The notes below the pieces were generated by a model. It ran no database searches, was not told the origin of the DNA, and was given only the letters and a program-made list of their open reading frames with translations. Positions 8,317 to 15,891 of a stretch of 64,000 nucleotides of DNA are shown here, in pieces. This DNA is from UBA1724 sp051884615 (GTDB lineage Bacteria > Verrucomicrobiota > Lentisphaeria > Oligosphaerales > Oligosphaeraceae). Both the position numbers and the translations under genes were made by a program. Location: positions 1-64,000 of the forward strand of contig JBJEVT010000015.1 in NCBI GenBank assembly GCA_051884615.1, written 5' to 3'. Within the stretch, counting starts at the first letter, position 1. The number at the start of each line of letters is the position of its first letter.

Positions 8317-9060
8317 CTACGCTTCCGGGGTGCGGAAGGCGGCGAGATATTCTTGATTGCCGTTGGGTCCCAGAATAGGGGAGGGGACTGCCCCCAGGGG
8401 AATCCATCCCAGGGTATCCCGGGCGAAGTCCTGGATTTTCCTGACGCATTGACGGCGCACCGTCTCGTTCCGCACCACGCCCTGGGAGCCGATGGCCTCC
8501 CGCCCCGCCTCGAACTGGGGTTTCACCAGGACCACGATCCAGGCGCCCGGGGAGAGCAGGGGGGCGCAGGGGGGCAGCACCAGGGTCAGGGAGATGAAGG
8601 AGACATCCCCCACCAGCAGCTGGACGGGTTCGGGGACGAGGGTGGAGGTCAGGTCCCGGGCGTTGACTCCCTCCAGGGAGACCACCCGGGGCTCCCGCCG
8701 GAGCTTTTCGTGGAGCTGTCCATGCCCCACGTCCACGGCGTAGACCCGCTTTGCCCCGTGTTGCAGGAGGACGTCGGTGAAGCCGCCGGTGGATGCCCCC
8801 AGATCCAGGGCGACCAGCCCTTCCACGGGGGGATGGAAGGCGGCCAGTCCCCCCAGGAGTTTCTCTGCTCCCCGGGAGACATATTGGGGAGGGGCCTCCA
8901 GGGTCAGGAGGGTGTCCTGGTCCAGGAGCTGTCCGGATTTTCGGAGGGGGGTGCCGTCGGGCAGGTGGATTTTGCCCTCCTGGATCAGTCGTTGCGCCAG
9001 GGCGCGGGAGGGGCAGAGGCCCAGGCGCATGGCGAGCTGGTCGGCGCGGAGGCGGGGCAT
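8317..9060 (-). CDS. tlyA: TlyA-family rRNA 2'-O-methyltransferase (S4 + FtsJ domains)
   Basis: 247-aa protein. An N-terminal S4 RNA-binding domain (about residues 1-60, RADQLAMRLGLCPSRALAQR) is followed by an FtsJ-like SAM-binding domain (LDLGASTGGFTDVLLQHGA, then VYAVDVGHGQL). In the family it methylates ribose in rRNA; older literature calls it hemolysin A. The ATG is 10 bp after the prfC stop, so uvrA-prfC-tlyA is probably one operon. A longer upstream reading would only overlap prfC. Confidence 0.92.
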   Translation of the reverse strand: MPRLRADQLAMRLGLCPSRALAQRLIQEGKIHLPDGTPLRKSGQLLDQDTLLTLEAPPQYVSRGAEKLLGGLAAFHPPVEGLVALDLGASTGGFTDVLLQHGAKRVYAVDVGHGQLHEKLRREPRVVSLEGVNARDLTSTLVPEPVQLLVGDVSFISLTLVLPPCAPLLSPGAWIVVLVKPQFEAGREAIGSQGVVRNETVRRQCVRKIQDFARDTLGWIPLGAVPSPILGPNGNQEYLAAFRTPEA

Positions 9061-9070
9061 GGCGGCGCGG

Positions 9071-10678
9071 TCAGATGCTTTCCCCCTGGAGCGGGGAGTG
9101 GGAGAGCAGGGCGATTTCCGGATTCTTCTCCTGGAAATAGTTGACGGCCCAGGTGTCCGGGAAGAGGAGCACGGGGAGTTCCTCGTGGTCCATGCCCAGG
9201 CGCACATTGCTGCCCAGGTAGGTGCCCCGGAACTTCTCCCCGTCCTCCCGGTTGGCGAGCCACCGGATTTGGGTGAAGGGGGTTTCCTCCAGGCGCACCT
9301 CCGCATTGTATTCCGTCTCCATGCGGTGCTTCACCACCTCGAACTGGAGCTGGCCCACGGCGCCCAGCAGCGGGGCGCGGTTGACATCGCTGTGGAGGTG
9401 GAAGACCTGGATGGCGCCCTCGTTGAGGAGCTGCTCCAGCCCCTCGGTGAACTGCTTGTATTTGGAGGGGGCGGCATTCCGCAGGAAGCAGAAGACCTCC
9501 GGGGCGAAGCGGGGAATCTCGTTGTAGACCAGGCCGGGAATGGTGGTGAGGGTGTCCCCGATGCGGAAGCTTCCGTGGCTCACCAGGCCCACGATGTCGC
9601 CGGGGTATGCGGTCTCGATGGAGTCCCGTCCCTGGCCGAAGAGCTTCTGGGGATAGGAGAGGCGCAGGGGACGGCCGCCCCGGGGATTGGGGACGGTCAT
9701 GTCCTTGACGAACTGGCCGGAGCAGACCCGCACGAAGGACATGGAGTCCCGGTGGTTGGGATCCATGTTGGCCTGGATCTTGAAGATGAATCCGGAGAAG
9801 TCGGGGCGTTCCGGGGCGATTTCCCCCAGGGAGGACTTCCGGGGCAGGGGCGGCATTCCGTGCTCCACGAAGTAGTCCAGCAGCAGCTGGACGCCGAAGT
9901 TGTTGATGCCGGAGCCGAAGAAGATGGGGGTCAGCTCTCCGGAGGAGACCAGGTCGTCGTCGAACTCCTCTCCCGCCAGGGAGAGCAGCTCGATTTGGTC
10001 CCGCCATTCCTTCAGCATGGCGGGGGGCAGGATTTCCTCCAGCATGGGGTCCTGGGGGCCGGTGGTCTGGGAGGCGGCCCGCGCGGAGCCGTGGCCCTGG
10101 TTCACGAAGAGATGGAGCTTGTGGGTGAGGCGGTCGTAGACCCCCTTGAAATCCGGCCCGTCTCCCAGGGGCCAGGTGACGGGGAATACCCCCAGTCCCA
10201 GGGTCTTCTCGATGTCGTCCAGCAGCTCCAGGGGATTGCGGGCGGGGCGGTCCATCTTGTTCATGAAGGTGAAGATGGGGATGCCCCGGAGGCGGCAGAT
10301 TTCAAAGAGCTTCCGGGTGCGCTCCTCGATGCCCTTTCCCGCGTCGATGACCATGATGACGGAGTCCACCGCCGTGAGCACCCGGTAGGTGTCCTCGGAG
10401 AAGTCCCGGTGTCCGGGGGTGTCCAGGAGATTGATGCAGTATCCCCGGTATTCGAACTGGAGGACGGTGGAGGAGATGGAGATGCCCCTCTCCCGTTCCA
10501 GGTCCATCCAGTCGCTGGTGGTGCTTTTCTGGTTTTTCTTGGCGCGGACGGAGCCGGCCTCCTGCAATGCGCCGCCGTAGAGCAGCAGCTTTTCCGTCAG
10601 GGTCGTCTTGCCGGCGTCGGGGTGGGAGATGATGGCGAAGGTGCGCCGTCTTTTGATTTCTTCGGGAAAGGAAGGCAT
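9071..10678 (-). CDS. prfC: Peptide chain release factor 3
   Basis: 535-aa translational GTPase that recycles RF1/RF2. G1 is SHPDAGKTTLTEKLL, G2 lies in ERERGISISSTVL, G3 is DTPGHRDFSEDTY and G4 is NKMDR. The KKNQKSTTSDWMDLE block between G1 and G2 is typical of RF3 rather than EF-G. Length matches the family (about 530). It lies 12 bp after uvrA and 10 bp before tlyA on the minus strand. Confidence 0.96.
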   Translation of the reverse strand: MPSFPEEIKRRRTFAIISHPDAGKTTLTEKLLLYGGALQEAGSVRAKKNQKSTTSDWMDLERERGISISSTVLQFEYRGYCINLLDTPGHRDFSEDTYRVLTAVDSVIMVIDAGKGIEERTRKLFEICRLRGIPIFTFMNKMDRPARNPLELLDDIEKTLGLGVFPVTWPLGDGPDFKGVYDRLTHKLHLFVNQGHGSARAASQTTGPQDPMLEEILPPAMLKEWRDQIELLSLAGEEFDDDLVSSGELTPIFFGSGINNFGVQLLLDYFVEHGMPPLPRKSSLGEIAPERPDFSGFIFKIQANMDPNHRDSMSFVRVCSGQFVKDMTVPNPRGGRPLRLSYPQKLFGQGRDSIETAYPGDIVGLVSHGSFRIGDTLTTIPGLVYNEIPRFAPEVFCFLRNAAPSKYKQFTEGLEQLLNEGAIQVFHLHSDVNRAPLLGAVGQLQFEVVKHRMETEYNAEVRLEETPFTQIRWLANREDGEKFRGTYLGSNVRLGMDHEELPVLLFPDTWAVNYFQEKNPEIALLSHSPLQGESI

Positions 10679-10690
10679 GGGGCGGGGGGA

Positions 10691-13570
10691 TTAGTCTTGA
10701 GAGGAAGAGGGGAGGGCGCTGCGTCCCGTCCTGGGGGACAGCAGGGGCTTGAGGTATTTGCCGGTGTAGGAGGCGCGGCAGCGGGCCACCTGCTCCGGGG
10801 TGCCCGACGCCACCAGGGTGCCGCCCTGGTCGCCCCCCTCCGGTCCCAGGTCCACCAGCCAGTCCGCGGTCTTGATGACGTCCAGGTTGTGCTCGATGAC
10901 CAGGATGGAATTTCCCTGGTCCCGCAGGGATTCCAGCACATGGAGGAGTTGTTCGATGTCGGAGAGGTGGAGTCCGGTGGTGGGTTCGTCCAGCAGATAG
11001 AGGGTGTGCCCCTGGGGGCGGCGGGAGAGTTCCGTGGCCAGCTTGACCCGCTGGGCCTCTCCTCCGGAGAGGGTGGTGGCGGGCTGTCCCAGATGGAGGT
11101 ATCCCAGGCCCACGTCCCGCAGGGTCTCCAGCTTCCGCAGAAGGCGGGGATGGGAGGAGAAGAAGTCGCAGGCCTCGTTGACGGTCATCTCCAGGACGTC
11201 GGAGATGTTCCGTCCCTTGAAGCGCACGTTCAGCGTCTCCTCGTTGTAGCGCTTGCCGTGGCACTGTTCGCAGGGCACGTAGACATCCGGCAGGAACTGC
11301 ATCTCGATCTTCTTGATGCCGTCGCCCCGGCACTCCTCGCAGCGTCCTCCCTTCACATTGAAGGAGAAGCGTCCCTGGGTGTAGCCCCGCAGCTTGGCGT
11401 CGGGGGTCATGGCGAAGACCTGCCGGATCAGGTCGAAGAGGCCGGTGTAGGTGGCGGGATTGGAGCGGGGCGTCTTGCCGATGGGGCTCTGGTCGATGAC
11501 GATGAGCTTGTCCACATTCTCCATGCCCTCCACGCCCTGGCAGGCCCCCGGGGGAATGTCCTTCGCCCCCAGATGACGGCTCAGGGCGGGGCGGAGCACA
11601 TGGTTCACCAGGGTGGATTTCCCGGAGCCGGAGACGCCGGTGACGCAGCACAGCACCCCCAGGGGAATCTTCACGGTGAGATTCTTCAGGTTGTGCTCCT
11701 TCGCCCCGCGGATGGTGAGGAACTTCCCGTTGCCGGGGCGGCGTCGGGAGGGCACGGGGATGGCGCGGCGGCCGGACAGGAAGTCGCCGGTGACGCTGCC
11801 CCGGGTGGCGGCCACCTCCTCCGGGGTGCCCTGGGCCATGACGGCGCCTCCGTTGCGGCCGGCGCCGGGCCCCAGGTCCACGATGTGGTCGGCGGCCCGC
11901 ATGGTGTCCAGGTCATGCTCCACCACCACCACGGTGTTGCCCAGGTTGCGGAGATTCTTCAGGCTGTCCAGGAGCCGGTCGTTGTCCCGCTGATGGAGTC
12001 CGATGGAGGGTTCGTCCAGGATGTAGAGGACGCCCACCAGTCCGGAGCCGATCTGGCTGGCCAGCCGGATGCGCTGGGATTCCCCTCCGGAGAGGGTTCC
12101 GCTTTCCCGGTTCAGGGTGAGGTAGTTGAGGCCCACGGTCTTGAGGAATCCCAGGCGGCTGCGGATTTCCTTGAGGAGTTCCTCTCCCACCTGGCGCTGG
12201 GTGGGGGTCAGGGAGAGGCGGTCCAGGAAGTCCAGGGCGCCGTCGATGGAGAGGGCGCAGAACTGGCTGATGTTCAGGCCCCCCAGGGTGACGGCCAGGT
12301 ATTCGGGTTTCAGCCGTGCGCCGTGGCACTGCCCGCACTCCTCGTAGATGGAGGCCTCCTCCAGCCTGGCCCGCAATTCCTCGTTGTCCGTCTCCTTCAG
12401 GCGCCGTTCCAGATTGGGGATGATGCCCTCGAAGGGTTTGCGCCACTCGTGGATTTTGCCCCGCTCCCAGTAGTCGAACTGGATGACCGTGTCCCCGGAG
12501 CCATACAGCAGCATCTTCTGGATTTCCTCGGGGAGTTTCCTCCAGGGGGTGGTGAGGGAGAATCCGTAGTGGGCGGCCAGGCAGCGCAGATAGTGGTTGT
12601 ACAAGGTGATGACGAAGCGTGGTCCGCGCCGCCACAGGGGGACGGCGCCGTTCCGCAGGGAGAGGGAGGGGTCGGGCACCACGTTTTCCGGGGCGAAGGT
12701 CAGGTGCTTTCCCAGGCCGTCGCAGCCGGGGCAGGCGCCGAAGGGGGAGTTGAAGGAGAAGTTCCGGGGCGCCAGCTCCCCGAAGGAGAGGCCGCAGTCC
12801 GGGCATGCCAGATTTTCGCTGATCCATTCCTCCTGCCAGCTGCCCGGGGAGGCGGGGTCCTCCCAGAGGACGCAAAGGAGGCCCTTGCCATGTTTCAGGG
12901 CGGTCTCCACGGAGTCGTTGAGGCGCCCCCGCTCCAGCTTGCCGGAAACCAGGCGGTCCACCACCGCCGCCAGGGTGTGGCGGCGGGTCTTCTCCAGCCT
13001 GGGGGGCTCGTCCAGGGAGAAGACGGTCCCGTCGGCGAAGCCCCGGGAGAATCCGTCCTTCCGCATCTGCTCCAGCAATTCCAGATGCTCCCCCTTCTTG
13101 CCCCGGACGTAGGGGGCGAGGAGCATCATCCGCTGGCCGGCGGGGCGCTCCATGAGGTGCTGGCAGATGCGCTCGGCGCTCTGGGTGGTGATTTCCCTGC
13201 CGCACTTGGGGCAGTGGGCCGTGCCCAGATGGGCGTAGAGGAGCCGGAGATAGTCGTAGATTTCGGTGGTGGTGGCCACGATGGAGCGGGGGGAGCTGCC
13301 CGCCACCCGCTGTTCGATGGCGATGGCGGGGGAGAGGCCGCTGATGTGCTCCACCTGGGGCTTGCCCAGACGGTCCAGGAACTGCCTGGCGTAGGCCGAA
13401 AGGCTCTCCACATACCGCCGCTGCCCCTCCGCATACAAGGTGTCGAAGGCCAGGGAGGATTTCCCGGAGCCGCTGGGCCCCGTGATCACCACCAGACGAT
13501 TCCGGGGGAGGGACAGGGTCAGGTTCTTCAGATTGTGCTGGCAGGCGCCTTGAATGTGGATGCAGTCCAT
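10691..13570 (-). CDS. uvrA: Excinuclease ABC subunit A
   Basis: 959-aa UvrA, the damage-recognition ATPase of nucleotide excision repair. The first Walker A is TGPSGSGKSSLAFDTLY (about residue 30) and the second is TGVSGSGKSTLVN (about residue 640). Both halves carry LSGGE(S/A)QR signatures (ESGTLSGGESQRIRLA; TTLSGGEAQRVKLA). Zinc-finger cysteines are CPDCGLSF...CPGCDG and CEECRGDG...CEQCHG. The start at MDCIHIQGACQHNLKN matches the family; the frame stays open upstream but looks non-coding. First gene of the uvrA-prfC-tlyA unit. Confidence 0.97.
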   Translation of the reverse strand: MDCIHIQGACQHNLKNLTLSLPRNRLVVITGPSGSGKSSLAFDTLYAEGQRRYVESLSAYARQFLDRLGKPQVEHISGLSPAIAIEQRVAGSSPRSIVATTTEIYDYLRLLYAHLGTAHCPKCGREITTQSAERICQHLMERPAGQRMMLLAPYVRGKKGEHLELLEQMRKDGFSRGFADGTVFSLDEPPRLEKTRRHTLAAVVDRLVSGKLERGRLNDSVETALKHGKGLLCVLWEDPASPGSWQEEWISENLACPDCGLSFGELAPRNFSFNSPFGACPGCDGLGKHLTFAPENVVPDPSLSLRNGAVPLWRRGPRFVITLYNHYLRCLAAHYGFSLTTPWRKLPEEIQKMLLYGSGDTVIQFDYWERGKIHEWRKPFEGIIPNLERRLKETDNEELRARLEEASIYEECGQCHGARLKPEYLAVTLGGLNISQFCALSIDGALDFLDRLSLTPTQRQVGEELLKEIRSRLGFLKTVGLNYLTLNRESGTLSGGESQRIRLASQIGSGLVGVLYILDEPSIGLHQRDNDRLLDSLKNLRNLGNTVVVVEHDLDTMRAADHIVDLGPGAGRNGGAVMAQGTPEEVAATRGSVTGDFLSGRRAIPVPSRRRPGNGKFLTIRGAKEHNLKNLTVKIPLGVLCCVTGVSGSGKSTLVNHVLRPALSRHLGAKDIPPGACQGVEGMENVDKLIVIDQSPIGKTPRSNPATYTGLFDLIRQVFAMTPDAKLRGYTQGRFSFNVKGGRCEECRGDGIKKIEMQFLPDVYVPCEQCHGKRYNEETLNVRFKGRNISDVLEMTVNEACDFFSSHPRLLRKLETLRDVGLGYLHLGQPATTLSGGEAQRVKLATELSRRPQGHTLYLLDEPTTGLHLSDIEQLLHVLESLRDQGNSILVIEHNLDVIKTADWLVDLGPEGGDQGGTLVASGTPEQVARCRASYTGKYLKPLLSPRTGRSALPSSSQD

Positions 13571-13919
13571 GGGGAGAAGGTCGACGAAGGGCGGGCAAGG
13601 GACATAATCTAATCTATGGAATAGAGGCCCCTCCCTCCCGCCCTCGCGCCCGCCGGGAAAAAGGAAGGGGCGCGCCGCCTCGGAATTTCCAGGGCTTTTC
13701 CCTGGGAGACCAGGCGGGAGGGGAGGATTTTTCAAAAAAAAGAGGAAAATGGGTGAAATTTTTCCATAACGTGGCTTGTTTTGCTTGAAAAAATAAAAGT
13801 TATGCAATAAAGTTACCCTCGATGCCGCTGGGCGGCGGCGTCCTCTGGATTCCATCCAGTCGTCACTTCCGGCGGCCTGGAGATTAACAAGCATGCCCCT
13901 TCAGTAAGAGGTTCCCCAC
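13571..13919. other. Intergenic region between divergent uvrA and a small plus-strand gene
   Basis: 349 bp without a gene. The uvrA side is GC-rich and has a possible minus-strand -10 (TAGATTAT at about 13602-13610). The middle (13730-13815) is A/T-rich, in contrast to the surroundings, and holds the plus-strand promoter at 13785-13813. The last 100 bp form a GC-rich leader ending in a TAAGAGG ribosome-binding region before the small gene. Confidence 0.6.
13785..13813 (+). promoter_or_regulatory. Promoter of the small Cys/Lys-tailed protein gene
   Basis: TTGAAA (13785-13790), 17-bp spacer, TAAAGT (13808-13813), inside a locally A/T-rich stretch about 110 bp ahead of the start codon. Confidence 0.5.
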
Positions 13920-14123
13920 ATGAAATCTACGTTCTGGGATGTGAAGACCCGCAAGTCCGTGGAAGCCGAAGTCCTCGAGTGCGTCACCTATGAGAATGGC
14001 CGCTCCGCTTTCAAGGCCAAGACCGCCGATGGCCGCAACCTGACCCGCTTCGTCAGCAAGGATGAGGCCGCCAAGTTCGATGGCAAGGCTCCCTGCAAGA
14101 AAGGCTGCTGCAAGAAGAAGTAA
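13920..14123 (+). CDS. Small protein with Cys/Lys-rich C-terminus, 67 aa
   Basis: 67-aa protein of unknown function. The first 55 residues could form a small beta-fold (MKSTFWDVKTRKSVEAEVLE, then YENGRSAFKAKTADGRNLTR). The end is CKKGCCKKK, which gives three cysteines in a lysine-rich tail suited to metal or nucleic-acid contact. It has its own promoter (13785-13813) and a strong terminator (14169-14210), so it is a single-gene unit and may be highly expressed. Codon use is strongly biased, like the ribosomal genes downstream. Confidence 0.75.
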   Translation: MKSTFWDVKTRKSVEAEVLECVTYENGRSAFKAKTADGRNLTRFVSKDEAAKFDGKAPCKKGCCKKK

Positions 14124-14168
14124 TTGACGGAACGATTCTCCGGATCCCGTATCCGGCAATCCCCGAAG

Positions 14169-14210
14169 AAACTGCCCAGGGAGTCTCCCGACGCCCCGGG
14201 CAGTTTTTTT
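14169..14210 (+). terminator. Strong intrinsic terminator
   Basis: AAACTGCCC/GGGCAGTTT stem with an inner GGGAG/CTCCC helix, followed by TTTTTTT. It ends the 67-aa gene. The arfB start codon is only 17 bp beyond the T-run. Confidence 0.9.
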
Positions 14211-14226
14211 GTCTGCCCCCGCCGCC

Positions 14227-14637
14227 ATGCACATTCCCGAGGAGGAGCTGTTTTTCCAGGCGACCCACGCCTCCGGTCCCGGAGGGCAGGGGGTGAACAC
14301 CGCCGACAGCGCCGTGATGCTCCGGTGGTGCCTGGCCACCACCCGGGCCCTGCCTCCCGACGCCAGGGAGAGGATGGCGCGGCTCTGCCGGCGCTGGATG
14401 ACCCGGGATGGCTGGGTGGTGATCAGCGCCGGGGAACGGCGAAGCCAATGGCTCAACCGGCAGGCCGCCCGGCAACGGCTGGAGGAAATGGCCGAAAAGG
14501 CGCTGGTCCCCCCGAAACCACGCCGGAAGACCTCGGTGCCCCGCGCCCAGAAAGAGGAAAGAAGGGGGGAGAAGAAACGGCGCAGCCTCCGGCTCCAGGA
14601 ACGAAAGGGCTTCCGCGGCGCCCGGGGGGAGGAATGA
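14227..14637 (+). CDS. arfB: Peptidyl-tRNA hydrolase ArfB-like ribosome rescue factor
   Basis: 136-aa protein with the class I release-factor GGQ motif (SGPGGQGVNTADSAV, about residues 17-31) and no codon-recognition domain. The long basic tail (RRGEKKRRSLRLQERKGFRG) is the kind that enters the mRNA channel in ArfB/YaeJ. It should hydrolyse peptidyl-tRNA on stalled ribosomes. The ATG follows the preceding terminator by 17 bp and has no clear ribosome-binding site, so expression may rely on terminator read-through or an unseen promoter. GVN replaces the common HVN after GGQ. Confidence 0.85.
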   Translation: MHIPEEELFFQATHASGPGGQGVNTADSAVMLRWCLATTRALPPDARERMARLCRRWMTRDGWVVISAGERRSQWLNRQAARQRLEEMAEKALVPPKPRRKTSVPRAQKEERRGEKKRRSLRLQERKGFRGARGEE

Positions 14638-14697
14638 CCCCCCGACCCCATCAGAATCTGCAAAAAACCGACAGCGGGCGAAAATGACGCACATGGC

Positions 14698-14725
14698 TTG
14701 AAATGGCCTGAAATCCCGTTATATT
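14698..14725 (+). promoter_or_regulatory. Promoter of the str/S10 ribosomal operon
   Basis: TTGAAA (14698-14703), 16-bp spacer, TATATT (14720-14725), about 70 bp before rpsL. It is among the best promoter matches in the window and is consistent with high expression. Confidence 0.65.
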
Positions 14726-14796
14726 AAGCGTCTGCATTTTCTGCCACGACCCTTTTTTGTCTCCCTACGATACTTAACACTCAGGAAATCCGCTGA

Positions 14797-15198
14797 ATGC
14801 CTACTATCAATCAGTTGATCCGCAAAGGACGCTCCGTGAAGCCCGCCAAGAGCCGCGTGCGCGCCCTGGACAAGTGCCCCCAGCGCCGCGGTGTCTGCAT
14901 GCTGGTGACCGTCCGCACCCCCAAGAAGCCCAACTCCGCTCTCCGCAAGGTCTGCCGCGTCCGTCTGACCAATGGCCAGGAAGTGACCGCCTACATCGGC
15001 GGCGAAGGCCACAACCTCCAGGAGCACAGCGTGGTGCTGGTGCGCGGCGGACGTGTCCGCGACCTGCCTGGCGTGCGCTATCATGTGGTCCGGGGCAAGC
15101 TGGATACTCTGGGTGTGGACAAGCGGCGCCGCGGGCGCTCCAAGTACGGTGTGAAACGCCCGAAGGCCGGTGCCGCCGACGCCAAGAAGAAGAAGTAA
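14797..15198 (+). CDS. rpsL: Ribosomal protein S12
   Basis: 133-aa S12, decoding-centre protein of the 30S subunit. Conserved blocks are PTINQLIRKGR, KCPQRRGVCMLVTVRTPKKP, PNSALRKVCRVRL and GGRVRDLPGVRYHVVRG. The position of classical streptomycin-resistance changes reads PKKPNSA, the sensitive-type lysine. The C-terminus is extended by a Lys/Ala tail (KAGAADAKKKK). First gene of the str/S10 operon, about 70 bp after a strong promoter. Confidence 0.98.
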   Translation: MPTINQLIRKGRSVKPAKSRVRALDKCPQRRGVCMLVTVRTPKKPNSALRKVCRVRLTNGQEVTAYIGGEGHNLQEHSVVLVRGGRVRDLPGVRYHVVRGKLDTLGVDKRRRGRSKYGVKRPKAGAADAKKKK

Positions 15199-15235
15199 GC
15201 GTCAGAAGTAATCCCGATCAAGACAGCATAAGACC

Positions 15236-15703
15236 ATGAGAAGACGTCAGGCTGAAAAGCGCACTCTGATTCCCGACGTGCGCTACAACAACGAGCTGGT
15301 TGCCCGGCTGATCAACACCATCATGCTGTGCGGCAAGAAGTCCACCGCCCAGTCCATCGTGTATGGCGCGTTCGACCTGCTGAAGGAGAAGAAGGGCGAT
15401 GTGGAGCCCCTGGATCTCTTCCTCCAGGCCCTGGAGAACGCCAAGCCCCGCCTGGAGGTGAAGAGCCGCCGCGTGGGTGGCGCCACCTACCAGGTGCCCC
15501 TGGAAGTCCCCGCCGGCCGCCAGGTCGCCCTGGCCATGCGCTGGCTGGTGACCTACTCCCGCGGCCGCAAGGGCATGGACACCTGCCACGCCCTGGCCGC
15601 CGAGCTGATGGACGCCTACAACAACACCGGCAACACCATCAAGAAGCGGGACGATGTCCACCGCATGGCCAACGCCAACAAGGCGTACGCCCACTTCCGC
15701 TAG
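15236..15703 (+). CDS. rpsG: Ribosomal protein S7
   Basis: 155-aa S7, the primary binder of the 3' major domain of 16S rRNA. Conserved blocks are MRRRQAEKR at the start, LINTIMLCGKKSTAQSIVYG, NAKPRLEVKSRRVGGATYQV and ALRWLV-type AMRWLVTYSRGRKG. It begins 37 bp after rpsL, and the EF-G gene follows after 188 bp. Confidence 0.98.
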   Translation: MRRRQAEKRTLIPDVRYNNELVARLINTIMLCGKKSTAQSIVYGAFDLLKEKKGDVEPLDLFLQALENAKPRLEVKSRRVGGATYQVPLEVPAGRQVALAMRWLVTYSRGRKGMDTCHALAAELMDAYNNTGNTIKKRDDVHRMANANKAYAHFR

Positions 15704-15891
15704 TCTCTTCCGCTTTCGCGCGTCCGTCGCCCCTGCGCCGGGCGCGCCTCTGCCATTGCCGCCCAGGGCCGTTCCTCCGGAAAGGGGCCCGGCGGCTTGA
15801 TGGCTCCCTCCCTCCCTCTTCCCTTCACCCCTCCTCGGGCTTCCGGAGAGCGCCCCCCGAGGGAAGAAATCCGCTTTCCCCACGCATTTCC

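Noticed and set aside
8777..13612. Very long open plus-strand frame opposite prfC and uvrA
   Set aside because: It is the GC-rich antisense shadow of two well-supported genes; its translation is low-complexity Gly/His/Val/Gln with no domain.
10691..13894. Longer UvrA with a 108-residue N-terminal extension
   Set aside because: The extension is low-complexity and crosses the promoter region; MDCIHIQGACQHNLKN matches the family start.
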